A DNA stretch of 64,000 nucleotides, taken from the NCBI GenBank assembly GCA_026126305.1, contig JAHCJI010000005.1, positions 1-64,000 on the forward strand. Reading direction: 5' to 3'. How positions within the stretch are numbered: the stretch's first letter is position 1; every line of letters begins with the position of its first letter. The DNA is from Phycisphaeraceae bacterium. Lineage in GTDB: Bacteria > Planctomycetota > Phycisphaerae > Phycisphaerales > UBA1924. The notes under the pieces were generated by a model that had not been told where the DNA came from, did not search any database, and saw nothing but the letters and a program-made list of their open reading frames with translations. This document shows positions 1 through 8,606 of this stretch, piece by piece. Made by a program: the position numbers and the translations under genes.

Positions 1-365
1 ACGACGGAAATGCATCGGCATGTGTGCTCTCCTCTGTATTTGGGTTCTCTCGGATCTCTCGGTACCGTTCCGTGTATGCAGTGTACCCACAAACTCCCAC
101 AATGGGAGTAAAAAATTGGGTTTTCAGCGTTCAGTGTAGTTTTAGGACCTAAACGACATGGCCCTGGACGACACTCATGGGCATATAGAAGAGGACTCGT
201 CATCGTTACTGAATTCGGGTTGTCCCGCATGCCCCTTGAGAATCTAGGAGACTAGTAGAATAAACCTGTACGGGACACTGGTTACTCATTCGCACACGCT
301 GTGTCCATTCGACTTTCACACCATCGAATACTTCTTGTCCGTAGTGGATTCCGAGCATCTCAAGT
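1..365. other. Intergenic region upstream of the sensor kinase
   Basis: No convincing gene is seen here. The stretch is less GC-rich than most of the window. It holds a 7-bp hairpin at 93-109 (ACTCCCA, loop CAA, TGGGAGT) and a perfect 6+1+6 palindrome at 141-153 (TTTAGGACCTAAA) that could be an operator for the two-component pair downstream. No FNR/FixK-type TTGAT-N4-ATCAA site was found by eye. Confidence 0.5.
141..153. promoter_or_regulatory. Palindrome upstream of the fixLJ-like pair, possible operator
   Basis: TTTAGGACCTAAA is a perfect inverted repeat with a single central base, about 215 bp before the sensor kinase start. Its size suits a dimeric regulator. No second copy was noticed, so an operator role is a guess from symmetry and position. 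Confidence 0.25.
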
Positions 366-1979
366 ATGCGGATGAATTCTGAACACAACACAAAGGCTAC
401 CGATCACGGCATGTTATCGGCCATTCAGGCCCTAACTGCTGATACCCGTTGTGCCATTTACTGCTTCCGCACAGAGTTCGAACACAGGCGACTTGTCCTC
501 GTTTGGAAGAACGACTGTGCGATTAGTGGCAGCAACAGCGATGTTATAGGACTATGTCTTGAGGATGTCTGCTCGTACTTGGGTCTCCCCGGCGTGGACA
601 TTGCCGCTATTGCGACAGCATTTGATCAAACCCAGCCCACTCGACTGAAATGTGAGATGGTCCAAACAGACTGGGTTGACGTGATCCCCTTCGGAACGAC
701 TGGATATGTGTGCCTTCGAGTGCCTGTCCGTCAAGAACCGGATCTCGAGGGCATGCCGCTGGGCGGAGGGCCGGGACTGGACGCGACGATGGCTCTGCTT
801 GTCCGAGCTTTGGATGCATTGTCCGCTGAAGTAGCCATTCTGGATCAGGATGGCCGCATCGTGGCAGTGAACCGCGCCTGGCGAGAATTCGCTCGCTCGA
901 ACGGCTACGCGGATGAGAGTGCAGGCGTGGGCTCAAACTATTTGAGTATCTGCGACTCTTCCGAGGGCATATCGGAAGCAGGATTGGTTGGGTCTGGGCT
1001 CCGCGCGGTCCTTGCTGGGCAACAGTCCGCGACATACGTGGAGTATCCGTGCGACAGCCCGGATGAAAGCCGTTGGTTCCAAGTTCGCGCTTCCGGCTTC
1101 GAGCACGGGGGTCGACGGTATGCGGTTGTGTCGCACGAGTCGCTGACCGAATCCAAGCGTGCCGAGCAGCGGCACCGCGAGCAACTGGATGAGATGGTGC
1201 ATCACTGGCGTTTGAGCTCATTGGGTGAACTGGCCAGCGGGATTGCGCACGAGTTGAATCAACCGCTCGGCGCGATCTCGAACTACATGCATGGTTGCCT
1301 CCGACGGCTCGAAGCCGGCACGATCGATCGTGAGCAATTGATCCGAACGGCTCGCGAGTGCGCCGAACTCGCTGAGTTTTCCGGTGGCATAATCAAACGG
1401 ATGCGTGGCTTCGCGTCGCGTACATCGTGCCAATATTGTCCGATTTCTCTGAACGACGCGGCCCACAAGGCGATGCAGTTCTTTCGCGCGAGCCCCGAGG
1501 CCAGCAAGGTCCGCGTGAAGGCCGAGTATGCCCAGGATCTTCCGCTGGTGCGAGCCGACGAGGTGCAGATCCAGCAGGTGTTACTGAATCTGCTGCGGAA
1601 CGCGGGCGACTCGGTGATCGCCAGTGGCTGGAGGCCCGGGCAGGTCATCTTGCGGACATATACCGACGGGGATGGGGACGTGTGCGTCTCGGTAATCGAC
1701 AACGGGAAAGGGATTCCCGAGGGTGCCGAGAGTCGTTTGTTCAACCCGTTTTTTTCAACCAAGAGTCATGGGATGGGCCTTGGCCTTTCCATCAGTAAAA
1801 CCATCGCGGAGGTGCATGGCGGGCGATTGACCGCCCGCAATGCGCCCGGGGGCGGGGCCGTTTTCGAGTTTCGATTGCCGGCGCTCAAGCGTCCAGCATT
1901 ACCCCTTCTGGAATCGAGCGCCTTGCCCCATTCCCCACCATGCCAACCCCAACCCCAGAGCCAAGGAGGCTCCTTATGA
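366..1979 (+). CDS. PAS-domain sensor histidine kinase, FixL-like
   Basis: Cytoplasmic two-component sensor kinase of 537 residues that should autophosphorylate on His and pass the phosphate to the next gene's product. Residues 1-140 match nothing I recognise. A PAS-like segment follows (about 147-260, around AILDQDGRIVAVNRAW). The H-box GIAHELNQPLGA carries His295. The ATPase has an N-box (LLRNAGDSV), G1 (VIDNGKGIPE), F-box (FNPFFSTK) and G2 (GMGLGLSIS). No transmembrane helix is visible, so the signal is probably intracellular (redox, gas or ligand). The PAS lacks an obvious haem-binding motif, so oxygen sensing is not shown. The start lacks a strong ribosome site; Met3 is an alternative. 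Its stop overlaps the regulator start as ATGA. GC is somewhat lower than in neighbours. Confidence 0.88.
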   Translation: MRMNSEHNTKATDHGMLSAIQALTADTRCAIYCFRTEFEHRRLVLVWKNDCAISGSNSDVIGLCLEDVCSYLGLPGVDIAAIATAFDQTQPTRLKCEMVQTDWVDVIPFGTTGYVCLRVPVRQEPDLEGMPLGGGPGLDATMALLVRALDALSAEVAILDQDGRIVAVNRAWREFARSNGYADESAGVGSNYLSICDSSEGISEAGLVGSGLRAVLAGQQSATYVEYPCDSPDESRWFQVRASGFEHGGRRYAVVSHESLTESKRAEQRHREQLDEMVHHWRLSSLGELASGIAHELNQPLGAISNYMHGCLRRLEAGTIDREQLIRTARECAELAEFSGGIIKRMRGFASRTSCQYCPISLNDAAHKAMQFFRASPEASKVRVKAEYAQDLPLVRADEVQIQQVLLNLLRNAGDSVIASGWRPGQVILRTYTDGDGDVCVSVIDNGKGIPEGAESRLFNPFFSTKSHGMGLGLSISKTIAEVHGGRLTARNAPGGGAVFEFRLPALKRPALPLLESSALPHSPPCQPQPQSQGGSL

Positions 1980-2656
1980 CGCAGGTCCAAGCCGACAACG
2001 GAACGATGCCCAAGACCGTGACTGTCCACGTGGTGGACGATGATCCTTCGATGCGCGATTCGCTCCGCTGGCTGATCGAATCCGTTGGCATGCACGTGGA
2101 TACCTACAACAACGCGGACGCATTCCTCGAACAGTTCGAGCCCGACATGCCGGGATGCCTGGTGCTCGACGTACGCATGCCGGGCACGAGCGGGATGGAA
2201 CTGCTCGACACCCTCAAGAACCGTGGCGTGCAGATGCCCATCATCATCATCAGCGGCCATGGTGATGTCCCCATGGCCGTGCAGGCGCTCAAACGCGGTG
2301 CGATGGACTTCCTTGAGAAGCCCTTCCGCGATCAGGAACTGCTCGAGCAGGTGTCGCGGGCCATCGAGATGGACTCAGCCCGTCGCAAGCGGACGGCCAG
2401 TGTCGCGGGGATCCGAGCGAAACTCGAGAAGCTGACCCCCCGCGAGCGAGAGGTGATGATCATGGTCGTCGGCGGGTATGCCAACAAGCAGGTCGCAAGC
2501 CGGCTGGGCCTGAGCGAGAAGACCATCGAGGTGCATCGCTCCCGGGTGATGAGCAAGATGCAGGCCAAGACCCTGCCTTGCCTGGTGAAGATGGCCATCG
2601 TGGCGGGCATCTGCGATCCGTCCGATTGCTGCAACGCGGACCTGGACCGGGACTGA
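1976..2656 (+). CDS. FixJ-family response regulator (REC + LuxR-type HTH)
   Basis: DNA-binding response regulator of 226 residues, partner of the kinase before it. The N-terminal receiver domain has the acidic pocket VVDDD, phospho-acceptor Asp65 (LVLDVRMPG) and the FLEKPF lysine. The C-terminal LuxR/FixJ helix-turn-helix includes LTPREREVMIMVVGG and the recognition region LSEKTIEVHRSRVMSKM. I chose the ATG at 1976 because AAGGAGG lies at 1963-1969 with 6-bp spacing and the start overlaps the kinase stop (ATGA), the usual sign of translational coupling. An upstream in-frame ATG at 1940 lacks this. Target genes cannot be read from the window. Confidence 0.93.
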   Translation: MTQVQADNGTMPKTVTVHVVDDDPSMRDSLRWLIESVGMHVDTYNNADAFLEQFEPDMPGCLVLDVRMPGTSGMELLDTLKNRGVQMPIIIISGHGDVPMAVQALKRGAMDFLEKPFRDQELLEQVSRAIEMDSARRKRTASVAGIRAKLEKLTPREREVMIMVVGGYANKQVASRLGLSEKTIEVHRSRVMSKMQAKTLPCLVKMAIVAGICDPSDCCNADLDRD

Positions 2657-2688
2657 ACCCAAGGCCAAGCCGGGTACCATTGCCGCCT

Positions 2689-4605
2689 ATGGGAGAAACG
2701 CCTTTCCACGCGGTGGTTGTGATCGGCGGCGGGCACGCCGGCGTGGAGGCCGCATGGGCCGCGGCCAACATGCTGGGTGGCGAGGGCACGGTCGGGCTCG
2801 TGACGCTCCGGGCCGACACGGTCGGCACGATGAGTTGCAACCCGGCCATCGGAGGACTTGCCAAGGGGCAGTTGGTCAACGAGATCGACGCTCTGGGCGG
2901 GCTCATGGCGTTGGCAGCGGATGCCACGGGCATCAACTTCGCCCTGCTCAACCGCAGCCGAGGGCCCGCCGTTCGTGGCCCCAGGACGCAGAGCGATAAG
3001 CACGCTTACGCGCGAGCGATTCGCGGCATGATCGCAGCTCGGCCTGAGATCGTGTCCTACGAAGCCGCCGTCGAGTCGTTCCTGCTCGAAGGCGATCGCG
3101 TGGTAGGCGTTCGCCTGGGACCGGGCACGGGCGAGGTTCAACTGTTTCCTGAAACGATCCGCGCTGGTGCGGTCGTGCTCACGACTGGCACCTTCATGCG
3201 CGGGCTCATGCACACCGGCGAGCAGAAGACCAGCGGCGGTCGATTTGGCGAGGGCCCTTCGGTAGGCATCTCCGCCGAATTGCAACGCCTGGGTTTCGAG
3301 CTCGGCCGGCTCCGTACCGGCACGCCTCCGAGGCTCAAGAAGTCCACCATCGCATGGGATCGGCTCGACGTGCAGCCTCCCGACGAAATGCCCGAGCCAT
3401 TCAGCACGCTGACGCCACTTCCCGGCTCGGTTGGAACGGGCTGGTCGGTGGGGCCGGTTCGTGCCAACCGCTTCCCGGTCTTGCCGCCAACGGCCTGCCG
3501 CAAGACGAGCACGGCCCCAGATGCGCATGAATTCGTGCGTGCAAACCTGCACCGGGCACCGATGTTCCGTGGCGACCTGGCACCGGGACCGCGCTATTGC
3601 CCGAGCATCGAAGACAAGGTACATCGCTTTGCCGAGCGGACCTCACACACGGTCTTCCTTGAGCCCGAGAGTCTGGAAAGCGATTGGGTGTATTGCAACG
3701 GCATCGCCACCAGCCTGCCAGCCGATGTCCAGGAAGTGGTGGTGCGTACGATGCCAGGCTGCGAGAACGCGCACGTGTATCGCTGGGGCTACGCGGTGGA
3801 ATACGACATGGTGCGTCCGCACCAGATCGAGGCCACTGGTCGCACGAAGCGATACGCGGGGCTGTACCTTGCGGGCCAGATCAATGGCACGAGCGGCTAT
3901 GAAGAGGCCGCCGCGCAGGGCTTGGTCGCGGGCGTGAACGCGGCCCTCGACGCCATGGGCCGCGAGCCCAACTTTGTGCTGGGGCGCGACGAGGCGTACA
4001 TCGGTGTGCTGATGGACGACCTGGTGACGCGAACCCCCGTGGAGCCATACCGCATGTTTACCAGCCGTGCGGAACACCGGCTGCAACTGCGCAGCGATAA
4101 TGCGCCGGACCGACTGACACCCCACGCGATGGCCCTTGGCTTGCTGAACACGACCGACCTGGGTCGACAACGGGCCGAGGCGTTCGCGAGCAGGCAGCAG
4201 GATATCGAGTCGTTGCGATCCATCATCGCACAGACCCGTGTCGACGGGCAACCCATGGCCCAGGCACTCCGGCGTCCTGATTATGACGATGCCCGCTTCG
4301 GACAAGACGTGGCGATGGCGGCGGGGAAGCCGTTCGACCCGCGTGTTCTTCGAGCGGTGTCGGCCGAGGTGCGGTACGAACCATACATCCAGCGACAGGC
4401 GGGAGAGGTGCGACGGCAACGGGAGATGGAGCGGCGGCGCATTCCAACACACGTGGACTATCGCGCCATGACGAGCCTGCGCACCGAGGCACGGCAGGCG
4501 CTCGACAGATTCCGACCGACCACCTTCGGACAGGCATCACGGCTCGAGGGCGTGACACCTGCCGACCTCACGTTGCTGTCGGTCCTGGTTGCGCGGCTGC
4601 GATGA
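2689..4605 (+). CDS. mnmG: tRNA uridine-5-carboxymethylaminomethyl modification enzyme MnmG (GidA)
   Basis: FAD-dependent enzyme of 638 residues that, with MnmE, modifies U34 in the wobble position of certain tRNAs. The N-terminal Rossmann motif is VVIGGGHAGVEAAWAA. Typical GidA blocks follow: TMSCNPAIGGLAKGQLVNEI, GPAVRGPRTQSDK, LTTGTFMRG, the GRFGEGPSVG segment and INGTSGYEEAAAQG. The C-terminal helical region binds MnmE in the family. Length is close to the usual 620-640. I chose the ATG at 2689 because the protein then starts just before the FAD motif; the longer reading would overlap the regulator gene. Its end lies 3 bp from the convergent gene at 4609. Confidence 0.97.
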   Translation: MGETPFHAVVVIGGGHAGVEAAWAAANMLGGEGTVGLVTLRADTVGTMSCNPAIGGLAKGQLVNEIDALGGLMALAADATGINFALLNRSRGPAVRGPRTQSDKHAYARAIRGMIAARPEIVSYEAAVESFLLEGDRVVGVRLGPGTGEVQLFPETIRAGAVVLTTGTFMRGLMHTGEQKTSGGRFGEGPSVGISAELQRLGFELGRLRTGTPPRLKKSTIAWDRLDVQPPDEMPEPFSTLTPLPGSVGTGWSVGPVRANRFPVLPPTACRKTSTAPDAHEFVRANLHRAPMFRGDLAPGPRYCPSIEDKVHRFAERTSHTVFLEPESLESDWVYCNGIATSLPADVQEVVVRTMPGCENAHVYRWGYAVEYDMVRPHQIEATGRTKRYAGLYLAGQINGTSGYEEAAAQGLVAGVNAALDAMGREPNFVLGRDEAYIGVLMDDLVTRTPVEPYRMFTSRAEHRLQLRSDNAPDRLTPHAMALGLLNTTDLGRQRAEAFASRQQDIESLRSIIAQTRVDGQPMAQALRRPDYDDARFGQDVAMAAGKPFDPRVLRAVSAEVRYEPYIQRQAGEVRRQREMERRRIPTHVDYRAMTSLRTEARQALDRFRPTTFGQASRLEGVTPADLTLLSVLVARLR

Positions 4606-4608
4606 GAA

Positions 4609-5190
4609 TCAACGCTGACGGCCTTCGATGGCGGCCGCGAGGACGCCCGTGGCGATGAGCATCAGATCATCAAGGACTTCATCGTCTTTCAGGACGGCGA
4701 TGCCGATGCGCAGCACGAAAGGGTTGAAGTGCTGGCGGAAGATGGCTACTTCTTGCCCTGCGGTATCGCGCAGGATGAACTTCTGGGGCATGAGCATCGC
4801 GGCATAGTCGATGCCACGCCGCAGGAGCGCTCGCCAGGTGCTGTCCTCCTGGAGGGTGGCCACCTGGTTGCTGGCGGCGTCGAAGACCAGGTACTCGTCG
4901 CGCATGAACGTGCTCTTGAGGCCCTTGCGTCGCAGCGAGCCTATGGCCGAGCCGTCGGGCAACTTCACGTCGTACGTGGCCGCGAAGTCGATGATGTTGC
5001 GAGCCTTGATCCGAAGCAGTTCCTTCTCTTTCGAGCGATCCGTGTAGACGATCAGCTCTTCCTTGAATTTGAAGAGCTTCTGTCGGCAATAGCCGATGGT
5101 CTGGCCCTGCTCGTCGAGAATAAAGAACTGCGGGACAATGTCAAAGACCTTGGCCCGTATGGTGTATTGCTCTGTTGGTTTGTTCGCCAT
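4609..5190 (-). CDS. LURP-one-related / scramblase-like protein
   Basis: Protein of 193 residues matching the tubby-like LOR/scramblase fold by pattern: an N-terminal strand-rich half (YTIRAKVFDIVPQFFILDEQ, then IGYCRQKLFKFKEELIVYTD) and a second set of strands with MRDEYLVFDAASNQVATL and MLMPQKFILRDTAGQEVAIF. The C-terminus is hydrophobic (DDLMLIATGVLAAAIEG), as in the membrane-facing helix of this fold. Function in bacteria is poorly known; a membrane-lipid or signalling role is only inferred from the fold. It lies 45 bp downstream of tsf on the same strand and may be co-transcribed. Confidence 0.75.
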   Translation of the reverse strand: MANKPTEQYTIRAKVFDIVPQFFILDEQGQTIGYCRQKLFKFKEELIVYTDRSKEKELLRIKARNIIDFAATYDVKLPDGSAIGSLRRKGLKSTFMRDEYLVFDAASNQVATLQEDSTWRALLRRGIDYAAMLMPQKFILRDTAGQEVAIFRQHFNPFVLRIGIAVLKDDEVLDDLMLIATGVLAAAIEGRQR

Positions 5191-5235
5191 GGTGGCGATG
5201 GTAGCTAAGCGGCCGCGAGCGATCTCTTGGATTGT

Positions 5236-6048
5236 TCAGGCGCTGGTCTCGCCCACGACCCATCGCTCGAAGTGGACGAGTTTGCCCTTGGAACCGACCA
5301 GATCGCTGATCTTCACGCCCGGGTCCTTGACGAAGGGTTGTTCGACCAGCGCGAGGGTTTCGTAAAACTTGCGCATGCCTCCCTCGACCATCTTCTCGGC
5401 GATCTCCTGAGGCTTGCCGCTCTCCAAGGCCTGTTCGAGGCGGAACTTGCGTTCCTTCTCGACCAGATCCGCGGGGATGTCTTCGATGTTGACACCTTGG
5501 GGCACGGGTACGGCGGCCACGATGTGCATGCAGATGTCCTTGAGAACGGCCGGGTCGATGGTGCCCTCGGCCTGAAGCAGGACGCCCGTTTTGCCATCAT
5601 GATGCACGTAGGAGGCGAAAATCCCGCCCTGGAGCGCTTTGCCGCGTGCGTAACTGATGTTCTCGCCGGTGGTGATGCGGATCTCGTCGATCGCTGCGCT
5701 CATCGATGCGGGCAAGGGCACGTCGCCGGCGGGCGCGTCTTTGGCGGCGCTGGCGACGTCGTTGGTCATGGAGACAAACTTCTCGTTCTTAGCGGTGAAG
5801 TCGGTCTCGGCCCGGATCTCGACGATGGCGGCCTTGTCGCCCGCGATGGCCACGCCGATGCGCCCCTCGCCCGCGGCTCGATCGGTGCGGGTTTCCATCT
5901 TGCCCTTGAGCTTCTTACGCAGCAGGTCCTCGGCGGCCTGCTGGTCGCCGCCGGCTTCGGCGAGGGCCTTCTTGCACTCCATCATGGACAGCCCAGTCTT
6001 CTGGCGCAGTTTCATGACGTCCTTGGCGCTGACTTCGACTTGTGACAT
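5236..6048 (-). CDS. tsf: Translation elongation factor Ts
   Basis: Guanine-nucleotide exchange factor for EF-Tu, 270 residues. The N-terminal UBA-like domain (residues 1-46, VMKLRQKTGLSMMECKKALA) is followed by the EF-Tu contact motif TDFTAKNEKF at about 82-91 and by the dimerisation domain. I chose the ATG at 6048, preceded by GGAGAAG at a fitting distance, over an upstream in-frame TTG at 6069. The gene is 75 bp downstream of rpsB on the same strand, the standard rpsB-tsf operon. Confidence 0.97.
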   Translation of the reverse strand: MSQVEVSAKDVMKLRQKTGLSMMECKKALAEAGGDQQAAEDLLRKKLKGKMETRTDRAAGEGRIGVAIAGDKAAIVEIRAETDFTAKNEKFVSMTNDVASAAKDAPAGDVPLPASMSAAIDEIRITTGENISYARGKALQGGIFASYVHHDGKTGVLLQAEGTIDPAVLKDICMHIVAAVPVPQGVNIEDIPADLVEKERKFRLEQALESGKPQEIAEKMVEGGMRKFYETLALVEQPFVKDPGVKISDLVGSKGKLVHFERWVVGETSA

Positions 6049-6123
6049 GCTCGGTCTTCTCCGGCTCAATCGGACCCAATCGGGCCCGTCAGGGTGTGTA
6101 CGTGCGACGCAGTGGGGCGGGGA

Positions 6124-6969
6124 TCAGTTCTCGGTGGCGGCGGCGGCGGGTTCGTCGGCCTGGCCATCCCGGACAGGGTTCGTCGCATCGGCCGAGTACT
6201 GGGCACGCCGGCTGCGGCGGCGAGGCTGGCCCGCCTCCTCACCATCGGACGATTGGCTGGCGGCCACGTTGAGCGAGCGTCCTTGCTTGCCATCTGCGAT
6301 GGCCTTGCACAACTCGCGGATTACCACGTCGATGGAACGCATCGAGTCGTCGTTGCCGGGGATGGGAATATCCACCACGTCCGGATCGCCATCGGTGTCG
6401 ATGAGGGCGATCGTGGGGATGCCCAGCTTGCGAGCCTCACGGATGGCGGTCATCTCACGCTTCACATCGATGACCACGAGCGCGCCGGGCAGTTTGTCCA
6501 TGGCGCGCACGCCATCGAGATTCCGGCGTATCTTGGTCATCTCACGGCGGAGTTGGCTCTCCATCTTCTTGGAGTAACTGGCAAAGTTGTCGTCCTGCTC
6601 GATGGCTTCGAGTTCCTCGAGCCTCTTGAGGCGGGTGCGAATCGTGCGGAAGTTGGTCAGCATGCCGCCCAGCCAGCGTTCGGTCACGCGGTGCATGCCC
6701 ACGTCCTTGGCACGCTCCTCAAGGATGTCCTTGGCCTGGCGCTTGGTGCCAACGAAGCACACGTCCTTCCCATCGGCCACCACCTTGGTGAGGAAACGCT
6801 TGGCCAGAAGCAGGCCCTTGACGGTCTCCTTGATGTCGATGATGTGGATGCCGTTGCGGCGGTCGTAGATGTAGCGATTCATCTTCGGGTTCCAAGCACT
6901 GGAACGCTGCCCGAAGTGGATGCCCGCTTCGATAAGATCCTTGACGAGCGTGTTGTCGGTGTCGGCCAT
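6124..6969 (-). CDS. rpsB: 30S ribosomal protein S2
   Basis: Small-subunit ribosomal protein S2, 281 residues. Family blocks are clear: LIEAGIHFGQRSSAWNPKM, YIYDRRNGIHIIDI, FVGTKRQAKDIL, RWLGGMLTNFRTI, and PGALVVIDVKREMTAIREA. The C-terminal 35-40 residues (basic RRRSRRAQYS then an acidic, Ala-rich tail) extend past the usual core. I chose the ATG at 6969, with AAGGAAGG upstream; the longer frame to 7128 has no family similarity. First gene of the rpsB-tsf operon. Confidence 0.97.
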   Translation of the reverse strand: MADTDNTLVKDLIEAGIHFGQRSSAWNPKMNRYIYDRRNGIHIIDIKETVKGLLLAKRFLTKVVADGKDVCFVGTKRQAKDILEERAKDVGMHRVTERWLGGMLTNFRTIRTRLKRLEELEAIEQDDNFASYSKKMESQLRREMTKIRRNLDGVRAMDKLPGALVVIDVKREMTAIREARKLGIPTIALIDTDGDPDVVDIPIPGNDDSMRSIDVVIRELCKAIADGKQGRSLNVAASQSSDGEEAGQPRRRSRRAQYSADATNPVRDGQADEPAAAATEN

Positions 6970-7304
6970 GATCTGATCCTTCCTTGCAGCGTCACCGGCG
7001 GTATATGGTCCGAGGCCCGCCCAGGGCGCTTCCTTGTGTGGTGGCCGTTGGAGCGGCTCCCACGGTCTTGTCTGTCGCTGTGAACCCGCAAACCAACACA
7101 ACCGGCGGGCCAACCGTATGCCCGACAAAGATTGGGGTTTTCCAGCGTCGGAACGCTCGGACCGGCGTTCCGAGCGAAACTATAGGCAGAGTTGGCACGA
7201 GTGTGTTGGCTTTGGACGACGCTGAGGTTCTATGCTGGTTCGTTTCGAGAGGCCTTCGGAAAGGTACTCAGAACCCAAACATTTCCTTATCCGGAGTCAA
7301 CTCC
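6970..7304. other. Divergent intergenic region between rpsB and the thioredoxin-like gene
   Basis: No gene is seen in these 335 bases. They should hold the rpsB promoter and leader (minus strand) and the promoter of the gene at 7305. A 9-bp inverted repeat lies at 7148-7173 (TCGGAACGC, 8-base loop, GCGTTCCGA). A minus-strand TATAGT next to it is a plausible -10 for rpsB, but no good -35 is seen. Confidence 0.5.
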
Positions 7305-7895
7305 ATGCCACCGGTCGAATCCACGATGTTGCCCTTGGGCACGAGTGCGCCAGACTTCTCGCTACCCGACTATTCGGGCCGGACCGAGCCCGGAACGCTG
7401 GTCAGCCTGGAGAGTTTCCGGGGTTGTAAGGTGCTTGTCGTGGCGTTCATCTGCAATCACTGCCCGTTCGTGAAGCACATTGTGGACGAGTTGTCCCGTC
7501 TGGGCCGCGATTGTACGCATAAGGGGTTCGGATTCGTCGCCATCATGCCCAACGACGTGAGCACGCATCCCGGAGATGCTCCGGAGAAGATGCTCGAGGT
7601 GGCCAAGGCCAATGGTTTTGAGTTCCCTTATCTGTATGATGAGGACCAGTCGGTGGCCAAGGCGTACATGGCCTCATGCACGCCCGACTTCTACGTCTTT
7701 GATGCGAATTTCCATCTGGTCTACCGAGGGCAGTTGGACAGCAGCCGACCCGGTAGCGATGAGCCCGTGACCGGTCGCGACCTGCGGCTTGCCATCGATG
7801 CGGTGATGAGTGGGCAGGAAATCGAATGGCCCCAGAAGCCCAGCATCGGGTGCTCGATCAAGTGGAAGCCCGGCAACGAACCGGAATACGCCTGA
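7305..7895 (+). CDS. Thioredoxin-like redoxin protein (AhpC/TSA-type fold)
   Basis: Protein of 196 residues with the redoxin fold. The active-site pair is Cys50-x-x-Cys53 in FICNHCPFVKHIVDEL. Other family segments are LPLGTSAPDFSLPDYSG at the N-terminus, AIMPNDVSTHPGDAP, the cis-Pro region MASCTPDFYVFDANF, and the C-terminal WPQKPSIGCSIKWKPG typical of this cytosolic thioredoxin subfamily. Probable thiol-disulfide or peroxide reductase. Start at 7305 is preceded by GGAG at 7293-7296; Met8 is an alternative. It reads in the same direction as the yceI-like gene 60 bp downstream. Confidence 0.88.
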   Translation: MPPVESTMLPLGTSAPDFSLPDYSGRTEPGTLVSLESFRGCKVLVVAFICNHCPFVKHIVDELSRLGRDCTHKGFGFVAIMPNDVSTHPGDAPEKMLEVAKANGFEFPYLYDEDQSVAKAYMASCTPDFYVFDANFHLVYRGQLDSSRPGSDEPVTGRDLRLAIDAVMSGQEIEWPQKPSIGCSIKWKPGNEPEYA

Positions 7896-7955
7896 AGGAA
7901 CGGATGTTCCTGTATGCTCCGTGTTGTTCGGTAGATAACCAAAAGGATTGCGAAC

Positions 7956-8603
7956 ATGAAGATCGTGAAGGTTCTGTCCATGGTCGGGCTGGTGGGAATC
8001 GGTGGAGTTGGGGCTGTCGGGGTCATGTCCTTGTCTTCGCACCAGGGCAGCGGCCCGGGCATCGAGGCGTTGCCTGTGGCGTATGCCTCGGCCGCCAAGA
8101 ACTACGACGTCGACGCGGTGCATTCGGGAGCGGTCTTCAAGATCACCCACGCCGGCGCTTCACCCTTCTATGGCCTGTTCACGGGCATCGGTGGGACAAT
8201 GACCATCGATACACAGAACCCCGGGGCATCGTCGCTTGAGGTCACCATCGACACGACCAAGATTGTCACGGGCAACAACAACCGAGACGACCACCTGCGC
8301 AGCGGCGATTTCTTCAACGTACGGCAGTTTCCCACGAGCACGTTCAAGTCCACCAGCGTCAAGGCTGGCCAGGGCGGTGCCATGCAAGTCACAGGCGACC
8401 TGACGCTGCTGGGCAAGACGCTCCCCGTGACAGCCACGCTGACGCCCACGGGGCAGGGAGCGTTTCGCAACACGCAGCGGGCGGGCTTTGAGGCCTCCTT
8501 CAGTTTCAATCGCAGCGACTTCGGCATGACGATGTATGTGCAGGAGGGCGTGCTGAGCGATCGGGTGGACATGACGGTGTTCATCCAGGCAATCGAGAAG
8601 TAA
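7956..8603 (+). CDS. YceI-family protein with N-terminal membrane/signal segment
   Basis: Protein of 215 residues. Residues 1-28 form a signal peptide or anchor (VLSMVGLVGIGGVGAVGVMS). The rest is a YceI-type lipocalin-like beta-barrel: YDVDAVHSGAVFKITHAGAS, MTIDTQNPGASSLEVTIDTT, RDDHLRSGDFFNVRQFPTST, and VTGDLTLLGKTLPVTATLTP. YceI proteins bind isoprenoid-type lipids in the periplasm; the natural ligand is unknown. Followed 3 bp later by a membrane-protein gene, so the two may be co-transcribed. Confidence 0.92.
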   Translation: MKIVKVLSMVGLVGIGGVGAVGVMSLSSHQGSGPGIEALPVAYASAAKNYDVDAVHSGAVFKITHAGASPFYGLFTGIGGTMTIDTQNPGASSLEVTIDTTKIVTGNNNRDDHLRSGDFFNVRQFPTSTFKSTSVKAGQGGAMQVTGDLTLLGKTLPVTATLTPTGQGAFRNTQRAGFEASFSFNRSDFGMTMYVQEGVLSDRVDMTVFIQAIEK

Positions 8604-8606
8604 CCC

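Noticed and set aside
206-391. 61-codon minus-strand frame upstream of the kinase gene
   Set aside because: No ribosome site, no recognisable sequence and overlap with the kinase start.
366-1979. Haem-based oxygen sensor (true FixL)
   Set aside because: The kinase and regulator look FixLJ-like, but the PAS segment shows no clear haem-ligating His motif, so the sensed signal is left open.
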